A stretch of 64,000 bases of DNA. Source: Pezizomycotina sp. ARF18 (lineage: Eukaryota > Ascomycota). Below, piece after piece: positions 10,291 to 21,995 of the stretch. The stretch covers positions 124,001 through 188,000 of the forward strand of contig AZLU01000014.1 of NCBI GenBank assembly GCA_002224055.1, in the 5' to 3' direction. The position numbers and the translations under genes were made by a program. Below the pieces are notes generated by a model. The model ran no database searches, had not been told where the DNA came from, and saw only the letters and a program-made list of their open reading frames with translations. Every line of letters begins with the position of its first letter. Positions within the stretch are counted from its first letter, which is position 1.

Positions 10291-13200
10291 TTAGTAATAT
10301 ATCTTAATAAACTAACTTACTTCTTAATCTTCCCTAAACAATATATCTTATAATATCTCTTTTACTAAAGTTTAACGAGATAAAGCTAAAGGCTAATTTA
10401 TAAACTACCTTAATTAGAGTATATATATAATACGTTCCTTAAGTATAATAAAGTCTAGAATATTACTAGTAAACCGTTTAAGGCTATAGTAGCTAACGTA
10501 GAGTTAAGTACTAAAGATTAAGATAATAACTTAAAGGCGTATACTATTATTAAAGCTTATTATAAGGTAGAGACTTAATATATTTATTTACGATTACTAA
10601 TAGTAGCGAAATAAGATATAGGATACCTTAAATTTAGCGTATATCGCTATTATCGCTATTAGTAAGCCTTATATTAGGAAATAACTAAGGTAGATTTAAT
10701 TTAAGAATAAAGTCGATATTTAAGAATTTATATAGAAGTATTAAGATCTTATTAAAACGTATAATAAGATATTAGGCTCGATCTTAATAGAGAAGACTAA
10801 GGCGGAGACGGCGGAAAAGATAAAGCTAGGTATAGGCTTAAAAGATAATATAGCTATAGTAGAGGCTATTAATTTTATCTATAGTAATCTTAATAGCGAC
10901 TAGAAAACGTTTATTATAACTTTTAATAGATAATAGATTTAATAGTAAAAAATTAACCTTTAATATACTTAAGAAGGCGCTACTTATTAAAAAGGTAAAG
11001 TATAGAATATAATATACCGGAGACGTTAGCTCTAAGGATAATAAGATACTATTTAGAAGAAATAGCTAAGGTAAAACTTAAAGAAATAATAAGAAGGTTT
11101 ATAAGTTTAAAGATAAATACTATTATTATATAAGGTTAAATATAAGAGGGCCGATTATAAAAAGTATATAAAGGATAAGAAAAATAGCGGTAATAATAGG
11201 GTATTAGATCTTATAGTATAAACCTTAGTACGAGATATTAGCTCTTAGAAAATAATCTAATAGTTTTTTAATTTAGGCGTATCTTCTTATATAATAATAA
11301 TAAAAAATATTTTTACCTATAAACCCTTTTAAAGCTATAAAATATTATAATTAATAATAGAAAAGTACTATAGGCTATTAATACTAGCTTAGTATTTATA
11401 AGGCTTAATAAAAAGTATAGTAGTAGTTTTATTAAATTTAAAAATACGCTATATGCTCTAAAGATAAAATATAGCCTATTTTTAATCTCTTATATAATAA
11501 GATAGAATATATAATAATAATCTAATAAGGTAAATATATAATAATTAGACCGGAGCTAAAGATTAAAGCTACTATAAAAATAAAACTATAAGAGATTTTA
11601 GATAAAATTATAATATCTATAAAAAAGTTTAGCTCTTATTATTATATAAGAAGTATATAAATAGCTCGGATATATCGGTAAAAATTATATTAAGTAAATA
11701 ATTAAGTATAAAAATTATTAATATTACTAAAGATAATAAAATTTTTAGGGCTATATTAATTATAAGGCTTATAGACTTACTAAATTAAAGGCTATATTAA
11801 ACCGCGAAAACCTTAATTAGGTAAGTATAAGCTAATAGAGATAATCTTTTTAAAATTTTATTAATAGGCGTATATAAAGAGCCTTAGAGATTATATAGGG
11901 TTTATTATTTTTTTAAAGGGAATAGTCGGAAGTTCTAGATTTACTTTATAAAAGATAAAAAGGTAGAGATAATACTCTTATACTTTAATAGTACTCTTAA
12001 GATAGCTAAACGTTAATTAAATCTTAAGCTTATTAAGCTATAATATAATAGAGGTAAAGAATATACCTTAATTAATAAACGCTATAATAAATAGGAATTA
12101 TAGTCTATATCTTAGCTATATACGTATTTTAATAGAATAGCGTATTTAAGAAGCTTAATTAGATTCTTATCGATAGATCGAAGTAATATTACCGCGTTAA
12201 AATTACCGCTATAACTATAAGTAGAAGCGGTAAATTATTATAATCTAATCTATAACTATACGCTATTAAGGCCGCTTAAGGTACTAAAGAATAATAAATA
12301 GACGATATTATAGAAAAGATAAAAAATAGAACTCTAATATCTTAAACTTTAAAATATTTAGTAAACTATACTACGTATATATCGATAATAAACTTTAAAA
12401 GAAGCTAAATAATACTATTAAAAAGATATATTTATAGGCCTAGAGGCTTATAATATCTACTAAGTCTAAGATCCTACTATTTATAAAGTATTAATCTATA
12501 GAGATATTAAATTCCTAATTAAATTAACCTTTAAAGTATATAACTTTATAGAGAATAATAAGATCCTCTTAAATACGTTAAAATATCTTAGAATAGGTTT
12601 AGTCTAAAGATAAAATAGCGACGGCGCTAGATTATAATTAAAACTTAACTTTTAATTATTAATTAGATATCTATAAAATAATTATACTAGAGTAGCCTAA
12701 TTAGCTAGATTATAAAGATAAAAGTAAAAATCTCGATAACGCTAGTCTATAGCTAAGATCTAAAGATACTTACTCTTATAGAGAAAGTTATATAGATACT
12801 ATAAGATAGATCTACGATAATTAATTAAAGATAATAGGTATATTTTTAGAATCGCTAAAAATAAGATCTAATAGTTAAATTATAAAGATACCCTATAGAC
12901 TAGAATATATTAGTAAAGATCTAATAGTTATATACCTTAGACAGAAGGCCTATAAAGAATTAATAGTATATATTAATAAATTAAAGCTATTTACCTAGAA
13001 AAAAGGCTATAAGCTTATAAACTATAAAGGATAGTATATATTAATAGATTAAGAACTATCTTTAATTAAAGAATAAGACGTATAAAAATCTATAGATTTT
13101 TGAGATTTCTTTTAAAAGATAATATCGTCGATAGTAAATAGGTATTTAAATATAAGCGTAATATTATTAGTCAGATTATAATACTTAAGTCGAGACTAGT

Positions 13201-14558
13201 CGCTTAAGACTTTATATAGAAGTAAGGGATTAATTATAATAAGATATACGTACCGGTAGCTAAGATATTAATAGTAAGGCTATTTTTTATATTAGTAGTC
13301 TAGCTCGATCTTAAATATAAGTAAATAAATATAATAACGGTCTTTTTTATATTTAAATTAAAGTAGAGAATTATCGTTAGGCCTCTAAAAAAGAGCGAAT
13401 TAATAGATTAATTTAGTTAATAAAGACTCTATACGGCTTAAATAGTTATTTTAAAAATAATATAAAGAACTTATTTAGTTTTTAAATTACTAAAGTTTAA
13501 AGTTTATTAGCTCGATAATAGTTATTTATTAATAAAGATTATTAACTAATAATAATTATCTACGTTAATAATCTATTAATAACTAGATTTAATAAATATA
13601 AAATTAAGATACTTAAGCGAGATCTTAATTTATACTTTAAGATAAAGGATATAGGGCTAGTAATCTATTTCTTAGATATATAGATAGAATAGACTAGGTC
13701 TAGAGAACGACGTCGCTTAGTACTATATTAGTCCGTATATATAATCGCTTTTTAAGAGATTTAGGTTTAAGAATATTCTTAGAATTAGTACTTCTATAGA
13801 AAGGAGAGTATCTTTTAAACGGAGAATTAAGATACTATATCGGTAATATAATATTAATAGATAGTAGAAAGTTAATCTATACTCTATTTATTAGGCTAAT
13901 CGATACCTTTACTATCTTAGCTAGGGTAATACGTTAGCGAAGTAAACTAAACTTATAAGAAGGTAGTAAAAAGAGTACTATAATATTAGAGAGAATCCTT
14001 AATTATACGCTATATATTATACCTATAAGATAGAGGATAAGATACTAGATCTACGTATTTACGTAGACGTTATTAGGCTAGATATAAGCTTACTTATAGA
14101 TCTACTACTAGCTATATAGTAACGTTTAATAGAATAGCTATCTTATATTTATAAAAAAATAACGTACTATAGCTATAAATAGTATTAAGGTAGAATATAT
14201 AGCTATAAAAGAGGCTTTATAAAAAGCTTTCTAGGTACTTTAGATATTAAAGGATATATAGCGAGCCTTTAAGTTTAAGGCTCCTAACAGTATTAAGATA
14301 TATATAGATAATTAAAGTACTATTAGTATTATAAAGAATCTTAAATATTATAGTAGAACTAAGTATATCGATATATAATATTACTTTATAAAAAAACTAG
14401 TTCGAGAAGGAACTATCGAGCCTTAATATATAAGATTAGAGGATAATATCGCGGATATACTTACTAAACCGCTTATAAAGATATCTTACGATAGCGTTAT
14501 AAAGGCTATAGGTATAAGAAGATAGGATAAAGATTATTAGTATTATTAATAAGGGAGG

Positions 14559-14870
14559 TGCTAGCTATTAGGTATACTAAGAGATATAATAAATCTATAG
14601 GTATCGAGGTAATACTTATATAGCTAAGGAATAAGAACTTTAGCTAGAGATATTAAGATCTTAGCTATAGATATTAAGAAGATTACGACGATAAGGCTCT
14701 ATGAGCCGTCGAGGTAGATTATATACATTATATTAAGATTATAGTATTATTAGTTTATTATATATAGCATCGTATATTTCCTTAGTTAGTCTAGTTAGTT
14801 CTATAGTCAAATCTATAAGTTCGATCCTATCCTACATTATTAGATATTATACCATATATCTGCGCCAGCA
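14559..14870 (+). repeat. 3' LTR of copia copy 1
   Basis: The LTR is 312 bp and is preceded by the purine stretch AAGGGAGG at 14551-14558. Its ends and body match the 5' LTR. Confidence 0.9.
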
Positions 14871-15438
14871 TAAACTTTTTACGGATTTTTTTAAAATTTT
14901 AATATGTATTAGTTTACGATATATATTATAATATATTTAGTTTTAGCTAATTTTATAGTCGTTGTTGCGTTATTATTGATTGAAAAAGTGTAAAAATCAT
15001 ACTTTTGTATGGGAAAACTGCCGTTTTAGGAAAGTGTCCCAACAATTATGTCAACTGACTGTACATCAGATCGCACCTCGTCCTCTACAATGTAACGGTT
15101 TATACCTTTATAATGCACCAACTCATACCCCTATGATATAAATTAGTTTTTATATATAAAACCAGCATATATATAAGACCTAGGATTCCCTTTAACTAAT
15201 AAAAAAAACTATTATTAATAAATATAACTATTATTTAATATATATTTTTGCTATTAAGATAATCATAACTATCTTATAAGTAATAGCTTACCTTAGGCGT
15301 CACTACGTCTAAAGACTTTATATTAATAAAAGCACCTCCTAATATACTGTCCTGTCAACTCCCTCTTTAAGTGAAGACACCGGATAGGGAAATACTCAGG
15401 GACTTCTCTAGGTATACCCAAAGGGAGCTCACGTGACA

Positions 15439-15462
15439 CTTTGGCATGCCCAATAGCTAGCA
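15439..15462 (-). mobile_element. Copia LTR fragment, right piece (fossil)
   Basis: TTGGCATGCCCAATAGCTAGCA is the inverted outer end of the copia LTR. With the CTTTG duplication removed it continues the piece at 9302-9387. Confidence 0.75.
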
Positions 15463-16852
15463 GCGAGTTCACAAGTACTGAGTAGCGCGATGTTCAGTGG
15501 CTCCCTGGAGTATGTATCAATAAATCACGGGTTGGTCATGAAATTTTTAGATTCACCGGTGCGTCTCCTCGCGGGTCCGAAGGCCGTCGCGGGGGTTATA
15601 TCAATGTTGGTATTCCCTATTTCCTTGTTCATCAACGATCTTCCTCCTCCATCAGGTTTGAATGACAAATGATACAGGACTTACAAGGCGATTGCCTCTC
15701 GCAATAACAGAATAAGCCATAAGCAGGTTGATTCACTATTGTTAGCAAGTGCCGAGCTTTCCTTCTCGATGAGTAAGCGTGACCTCCTTTTTCCCACAAT
15801 CTTCTCAAAGGGCAAAAAAAAAAGGGGGGGGGGGAGGTTTCCTCTCTCCCATAAAATAAAAATAAATACCTCGCTGCTATCAAAAATAAGAACACGTACT
15901 AAGAAAACATCTCCCTCCACCTTTAACAACTACCTCATCCATTGTTAATCAATTTCAATACTACTTCCCTTATAACAGCATACACTGTGACTCCTGCTTG
16001 CTGTCTATAGATAGCTATGCAGTCTTCCTAGTGGCTGTGTCGTTTTTGTTTTGCCGTTATATCTACATATATCTTTTGAAGAGATTGTTTTCTTTCTTAT
16101 TGGGTCGTCTTCAGATTTCAATATTTCGTTTGATCTTTCTTGTTTTTCTTTTCTGTTGCCTTTAATCTCTTTCGAAGGAAGCCTCGTTTGTAAACACTTG
16201 CAAAAAGTGGAAGGAAAAGAGGGCGATTGAAGCATATTCCTTGCGCAAACATCAAGAGAAAGCCAGGTTCGATTAGTAAACGGTAAGTTTCTCATCTTCC
16301 CCACCGCACATGCTCTTTCCTTCTACCACTTTAAAGATCGTGAAAGGGAAGAGGAAAGGCTGTTTCCCCTTCTGGCGTGTTGATGTCGACCTGCGGTATT
16401 GTCATTATCATCTTCCGAATCCTCTATCCATCTCCGCGAGATCCTTTCCCGACGTCAAAGCTAACGTTGAAATCACTCCATGACAGATCAGTAAAGAAAC
16501 TTCTCTGTGGAGTATTCGTTTTGAAGGTCCTAACAGCGTTCGAGAGGTCTGAAAGAAGGATCTGATCATAGGTGTGTGGAGTATCCAATCCACCGAGGAA
16601 ATCCCATCCTTTATCGTTTTCTAAACAAATTGAGAAGTCTCTGCGCTCCTCCTGAAAGCAAAAACCCGAGCTTGGTAGTTCATGATTCCCGAGAAGATCA
16701 AGGAACCGCACTGAGATTCTCCGGTAATTGAGGTTCATTTTTGACATTTCTCGCGTGGCTTGAAATGCGCATTTTGTTGTTATATTTATCGCTTGGTGAA
16801 AATATGAGCTAACGAAGTATTCCTTTCCCTCTCTGGCCAACAGTTTACGGTA
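15463..16852. other. Spacer upstream of gene A
   Basis: The spacer contains an A8-G9 purine run near 15817. A 138-codon minus-strand frame (16424-16840) is open but has no recognisable features, and I do not call it. The last few hundred bases are likely the promoter and leader of gene A. Confidence 0.4.
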
Positions 16853-19352
16853 TGGACAACAGCATTACGGAACAGCCGGGCAAGCTGAGGGAAACCAGAG
16901 TCTCAGCCGTGTTCGTTGCCGAGCAGACTAAAGGCGAGAACGAGGTGAGAGCCAACACGGCGGTTACGGGACAGAAGGGGTTTTTCAAACTCCTCAACGG
17001 GTAAGTCATCTTTGAAAGCGAATCTTCCGCTTGACGCGCTCCATACCCCACGACCCCAGTACATCCTTCCCAAAGCTTGGCGTATAATGCTGTGATATCA
17101 TGCTAATTGATGTTCTGAAGGTATAGCGGCTCCTGAAACCGGAGGGAGGGAAAGTATGGATAACTCGGCCGCTTCGATTCTCACGACGATGAGCGGCGGT
17201 AAGGAGGCGGAGGACCCTGCGGGAGTTTTTGGGGACCAGGCGTCTGCTGAAGTCACGTCTCGTAAGTCATCTTTGAGAGCGAGACCCGGGAATGCTTGCG
17301 TTTGTTAATTTTCGATATACCCCCGCGAAAACATCCAAGTATTCTTGCGAACTCACACTAATGCTTACGTGAAACAGTACTGCCCAAGAAAGAGACAAAG
17401 AAGCTCCACATGGCCCTAAAAAGCGGCCTCATATTCACCCTCGAGCACACCACGAATAGCGCTGGGAAAGGAACCATTTCCTCGAGGAAAGTGAGCACCA
17501 AGAGCGAACCCACCGGTTGTTGGTATATAGACCAAGGTTGTACCGTCGACCACTGTTCACACCATGTTACCTCCTTGTTGTTTTTCTTACCTGTGTGAAG
17601 ATCGAGGAAAGGCTGACGGTATTGTTTGCGATTCAGCGCTAAGGGACGGTCGCATCGTCACGATTGGCATCAGGGATTTCGTTCTTTGGAACATCTGGAC
17701 GGACGGACTTTCTCCAGAACAAATTCAAGACGTACGACGCGGACCGGAAGATGTTGCAAAGCTCTGCGGTGTCGAAGTCCAGGATATAACCCTTTTCTGT
17801 CGCCGGCACCGAAAGAACCGGATTCGGAAGAGCCTCATATCACGCTTCCGCAGGTTCTGGCTAAAGATCTGCAAGCTGTCCGCAAACCCGGCCGTCCGAA
17901 GAGGTGTAAAGGAAAAGCCACTGACCATGCGCTCTCGATACCAATGCTGGAGAAAAAGCGGCGGCAATGATTTAGGTACTGTCGCGGTGCTTTGGCCGAG
18001 GAAGTTGCGACGTCGGGGTTATAGATGGTTCTGTCGCGGATGGCGGCGAGCCCGGGCTATCGAATTCGGTCGGCGAAGGGGAAAAATACGCGTCCGAACC
18101 CGAAGAAGCCTGACAAGCCAAAGAAACCAGGGGCACTACAGTGCAGCGGGCCTAACTCGCGTGTGCCTTCCACGAAACCAGGGACATGGTTCGAAATAAT
18201 AATCCTAAATGGTTGAAGAAGGTCCAGAAAAGGATTACGTTCGCTGAGGGTAAGGGAAGTGGGGGAAGGAATCTGTGGACCGAGTTTGGAGCCTGATGAA
18301 CGGCGATTTGCACGGTCACACGTTGAAGAACGGAGAAACTTGGATACTGCGGAGTGTCTCGTGAAGATGCTTTACCGTGGCGATGAGGAAGTAAGTATCT
18401 GCAGCTTTCTCTTATAATGTTACTTCGCCTGTTTCGTTTTTTCCATTAGGCTTTGAGCTGGATACCTTACCTTTTTTCCCCAATCCCGATCACTACGATT
18501 CTCTTTTCTTCCTCTTCCATGCCTCGCTCTTATCCAAAGGCAGCGAATCCCTCACTCTCCCTTTGCACACCGTGCTTTCATCGGGTTCACCCAGAACCTC
18601 ACCTTCGAATGTGCCTTTTGAGTTTTGATATGAGAACTAAGCTCTCCTGTCCTTCCTTTCAGATATTATGTCTATTTTGTTTGCAATTGGCGTGTTTTTG
18701 CACATTTCCTAGACCAAAAAAAGAAGGAAAAAAAAGCCTAAAGAATCAGAATAAATATACTAAAAGGAAGAGGAAGAAAAATAACAAGCAGAGTCTGGCT
18801 GTTATAGCAGCGAAAAAGGCTTACCTTTTCCAGAAAATACTTCAAGCTTGGCTATTTTGAATATTAACGAAGAGAAAACCCGAACAAGCTTGAAGCGACT
18901 TTGCTAACCTTGGCATGTTTTGCGCACTAATAGCAACTCGAAGTCATAAAGAATTGGCGAAGCATGACGTTTCTGGCGTTTACTGGGGATATCAAGAGTT
19001 CAAGGAGCGAGTTCCAGCTCCACAAGACGAGTACGACCCGGACACCCACGGTCTTGGACACCCACCTGCTGCCGTAGCTACTTCAAACCCCGGCCCGGAA
19101 GCCTTTGTTACTCCGAATGCTCCTAACGTCTCTACGAAGGAGAGTAAGCGACAGCGCAAGCAAGAAGACGGTGGGGAGGATAAACGTCCAGCTAAACGAG
19201 CGAAGATAGAGGCTTCAGACAACCAGATCGGAGCGGACGAGACGTCTCCGGCGAGATCGTCGAAAGCAGCCAATACGCTACCAAAGATCATCGCGACGGC
19301 GGTGATCGCGGACAAGTTGAAGCCATTGCTGCTGAGTCGTGAGACTTTATAA
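16853..19352 (+). CDS. Gene A: unrecognised fungal protein, paralogue of gene B
   Basis: The start MDNSITEQPGKLRETR is followed by three cleanly spliced exons (16853-17000, 17127-17261, 17378 to about 17490) with GTAAGT donors. Next come a block DFVLWNIWTDGLSPEQIQDV, an AT-hook-like KPGRPKR with acidic PKEPDSEEP, and an acidic SVGEGEKYASEPEEA. Then come LACAFHETRDMV, NNNPKWLKKVQKR and VDRVWSLMNGDLHGH. A 543-bp intron (18391-18933) precedes QLEVIK, GVYWGYQEFK and YDPDTHGL. The tail is basic and disordered with an NLS-like KRPAKRAK, ending at TAA 19350-19352. The frame must change several times between 17.6 and 19.0 kb. Gene B shows the same blocks in the same order. The AT-hook and NLS suggest a nuclear, DNA-binding role, which is inference only. 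Confidence 0.65.
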
Positions 19353-21995
19353 GCAAACCGTTAAGGGAACCTCTCCATAACGAGAAAAGTAAAACTTGTC
19401 AACGTTATTCCCGTTCTTTTCCTTAAGAGTTTAATATTTTTCTTCCTTTCCACGTAATATTCCTCTCTTCTCATTTTCTCTTTTTCTTTCTGCGTCAACA
19501 GGGTTTTAATTTTTCCGTCTATTTGAAGCATTTTTTTCATTGCCTACTACTCTTTCTAAAACGCGCCTTGTTCTGTTACCGGGTATTTAATCCGTTTTCT
19601 TGCCTGGTATTTTCAGTTCGTCGTTTTCTTCTACTTTCTATTATTCAGCTTTTCCAAATCTCAAGGCGCGGAAAGGACGCTTTGCTGTATCGAAGATTCA
19701 AGTTATTACTTTCATGATTTTTATTTCTTCTTTTTCCCGGGTTGTTAATGGGTCTCGTTTGTTCTTTCCATTTGTTTCAATGGTCGATTCTCTGTCCTCC
19801 ACCCCTGGCCTCACCGTTTCTAGCTTGGCCGGTATTGATACGATGATTGTCTTGTCTCTCAACATCCTTTCATGTATTCATTAGCGAACCTTCTTAGGAG
19901 ACATATATGGAGGATGTTTATAAAATTGACGTTTCAAAATAACTACACCGTCTTTATCGCATTGTAGACTGCCTTTTATACTCCCTCTGCTGTATTCTAA
20001 GCGATTATGCTCTGTTTATAGTATTCACGGGCTTTTTCTTGATGTTTTTTATCTTATACTTGACAGCCCAATTATAGATATCTCTATCACGTCATCCGAT
20101 TGATCTCCTTCAATGATTCAATTTTCGGTATCTCATGCATATTAACATCACTACCATGACTTATATAACTCAGAAAATTTTTAAAAAATAATACCCGTTT
20201 TTAAACATTGCGACGAAAAATTTTTTTTCTACTCACCACGGGTCAATACCAACCGTTAGCCAGGTCTAATCGTAAATAATAGACAAACATACGTTCCCTA
20301 CTACAATAATCGTGTGATGTAACCTCGAGGATCTCATTTTAACAGCAATCACTACTGTATTTCCCTTGCGTCCTTCCTTCATTCCTGCTGTTAGGCCATC
20401 ATGTATATAAGGGCACTGTTCCCCCCTATCGGATATCAAGCACCTCAATACACACCAACCTACCTCCATAGTCCCCAGTGCTTCAATACCTGTCTTGCCC
20501 CTCCTTAGTAACTTTTCGTTCTCTGAATATTAAATCCTTCTGCCTTTTTTCCTTTTTTCTCTTTTCTTGATACTACTTCGTGATTCACTGTATCTGGCTA
20601 GGCACGACACCAGTATCTATTAATTTATTTAAGTCTCTCCCCAATCTTTTCCCGCCTCTTTTTTTTTTTCTTTCTTGGATTCTATGGTTCTAATTTTCTT
20701 TGCCTTTAATACAAAACTCAATAGTTTCTCTGCTTGCGCTCAATACTAAAAACAAATGATTATCATTGTAGGTTTGAGTTCACCCGCATGGCAAACAGAG
20801 CAGTAATCTATAAATTTATCGTCACTCTATAAGAGTATGCTTGGGGTATGTTTTCGTGTTGACTACCGAGATATACCGCTACGACCTGGTTATTCTCTTG
20901 TGGAAATTTCTTCTAAGGAAAAAAAAACTTTCCCCACTTGCTTGAAAAATAAACCCAATGGCCCGTTTTCATAAGAAATAATGACACGGACTAACAAATC
21001 ACCAACTTCCCGCATCTTCAATAACGAAATTTCAACCTCACAACCCTCATATATCCCACTCATTATTGCTTCTTTAGTTTATGCTTTCAGAACTAAATTG
21101 CGGGAACTCTTTACTCCTGTGCCGCTTGTTCTATCGTTTCCCTTCCCCTCATATCAACTTGTGGAATCGGATTAGCTTTGGTTGGTCCTCGAAACTCGCT
21201 TTTGTTCGCGGGGAAATTTGGATAGCGATAGGAAGGCGTCACATTTTTGAGATTCGCATTCTCTTTGGTCCCGAGTACACCATATCTGTTGGTGAAGGGT
21301 AAGCTGGATACCATTTCTTGTTCCAGATCGCTCATTTCGTTGTTGCTTCGTTTCTTTCTCTTTTTCCTTGCTAGTGTTGTCTCGAGTTTTAAATACTGTT
21401 GAGGGTGGTATTCTTGCAAAATCACTTCAAGTATTACCGGTCGGAGAGGAATAAAAACGAAGACTCGGCGGTTAGTTTTGAAGACGGAGAAGCCACATAG
21501 TGTAGGTAAGTGGATTTTTTAGCTCTCCGTTTTCGCTCATTCTACATCGCCGGGACCACACTGGTGCGGAGATTCATTAGGCGCATGAACTTAGAAGCTA
21601 ATAATGTGTGTTTACTGGCAGACGAAATGGAAAGGACGAATTTCCTAGCACGGCCGGACTTGCCGAACTGCGTCGATTCTCCTATCCGTGGCAAGAGAAT
21701 TTTGAAAATCTTGTTCTTGGTAAAGGTTCTTGTCAGCTCTGATTTTTCTGTCCGTGGATCAAGATAGCATGGGCGGAAGCTAACAGCGGCCTGAACAGAT
21801 CTTGTTGGGGATACGGTGCGAAAGTTTCATATAATCGTCGACAATAAGGCCGTCTTTACCATGAGTCTTATTCCTCATAATATAATAATAAACGAACGAG
21901 TAAAATGTACAAGAATGCTCCTGGCAGAATGCGAAGAGATCTTGCAAGGTTAAGTTTGAATTTTTTACGGTACGCTGGTTTTTCTATACACGAAC
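19353..21995. other. Long spacer, mostly T-rich
   Basis: I find no gene I can support in this stretch. It contains many T-rich runs and a few short open frames (for example plus-strand 19600-19884 and 21510-21767) without conserved-looking features. The end of it may include the promoter or undetected first exons of gene B. Confidence 0.4.

Larger units (their letters stand above)
9963..14870 (+). mobile_element. Full-length Ty1/copia LTR retrotransposon, copy 1 (fossil)
   Basis: The element has two LTRs with TGCTAGCTATTGG...GCGCCAGCA ends and a 5-bp target duplication TAAAC (9958-9962 and 14871-14875). It keeps a primer-binding site, a polypurine stretch before the 3' LTR, and a recognisable copia gene order. 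A YVDD-type reverse transcriptase region lies near 13.56 kb and a copia RNase H tail (DNIADILTKPL-like) near 14.4 kb. CA and TG are nearly absent throughout, which is the RIP signature. The element is thoroughly broken. The intact target duplication argues against great age, but RIP prevents dating by LTR divergence. Confidence 0.92.
9486..15061. mobile_element. TA-flanked TIR element (mariner-like MITE) carrying a copia insertion
   Basis: The ends are inverted copies of CAGTCAGTTGACATAATTG, and the repeat runs for about 45 bp. They are flanked by TA at 9484-9485 and 15062-15063. The same termini are found on the elements at 25131 and 28677. Subtracting the nested copia copy and its target duplication leaves about 663 bp, with no trace of a transposase. 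It is therefore a non-autonomous derivative of the Tc1/mariner-type family. Confidence 0.85.
9388..15438. mobile_element. Solo LTR of a second family, split by later insertions (fossil)
   Basis: The sequence begins TGTTATAGAAATCC and ends CACGTGACA, giving TG...CA ends. It is flanked by the 5-bp direct repeat CTTTG (9383-9387 and 15439-15443), which joins the two pieces of the interrupted copia LTR exactly. Without the insertion at 9486-15061 it is about 473 bp, the size of a solo LTR. TATA-like sequence is present near 15150. I cannot assign Gypsy or Copia, as there is no internal region. Confidence 0.75.

Noticed and set aside
16424-16840. 138-codon minus-strand open frame
   Set aside because: It lies in the presumed promoter of gene A and shows no motif, repeat or splice support.
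18453-18860. 135-codon plus-strand open frame inside gene A
   Set aside because: It falls within the intron at 18391-18933, whose borders are supported by the matching intron in gene B.
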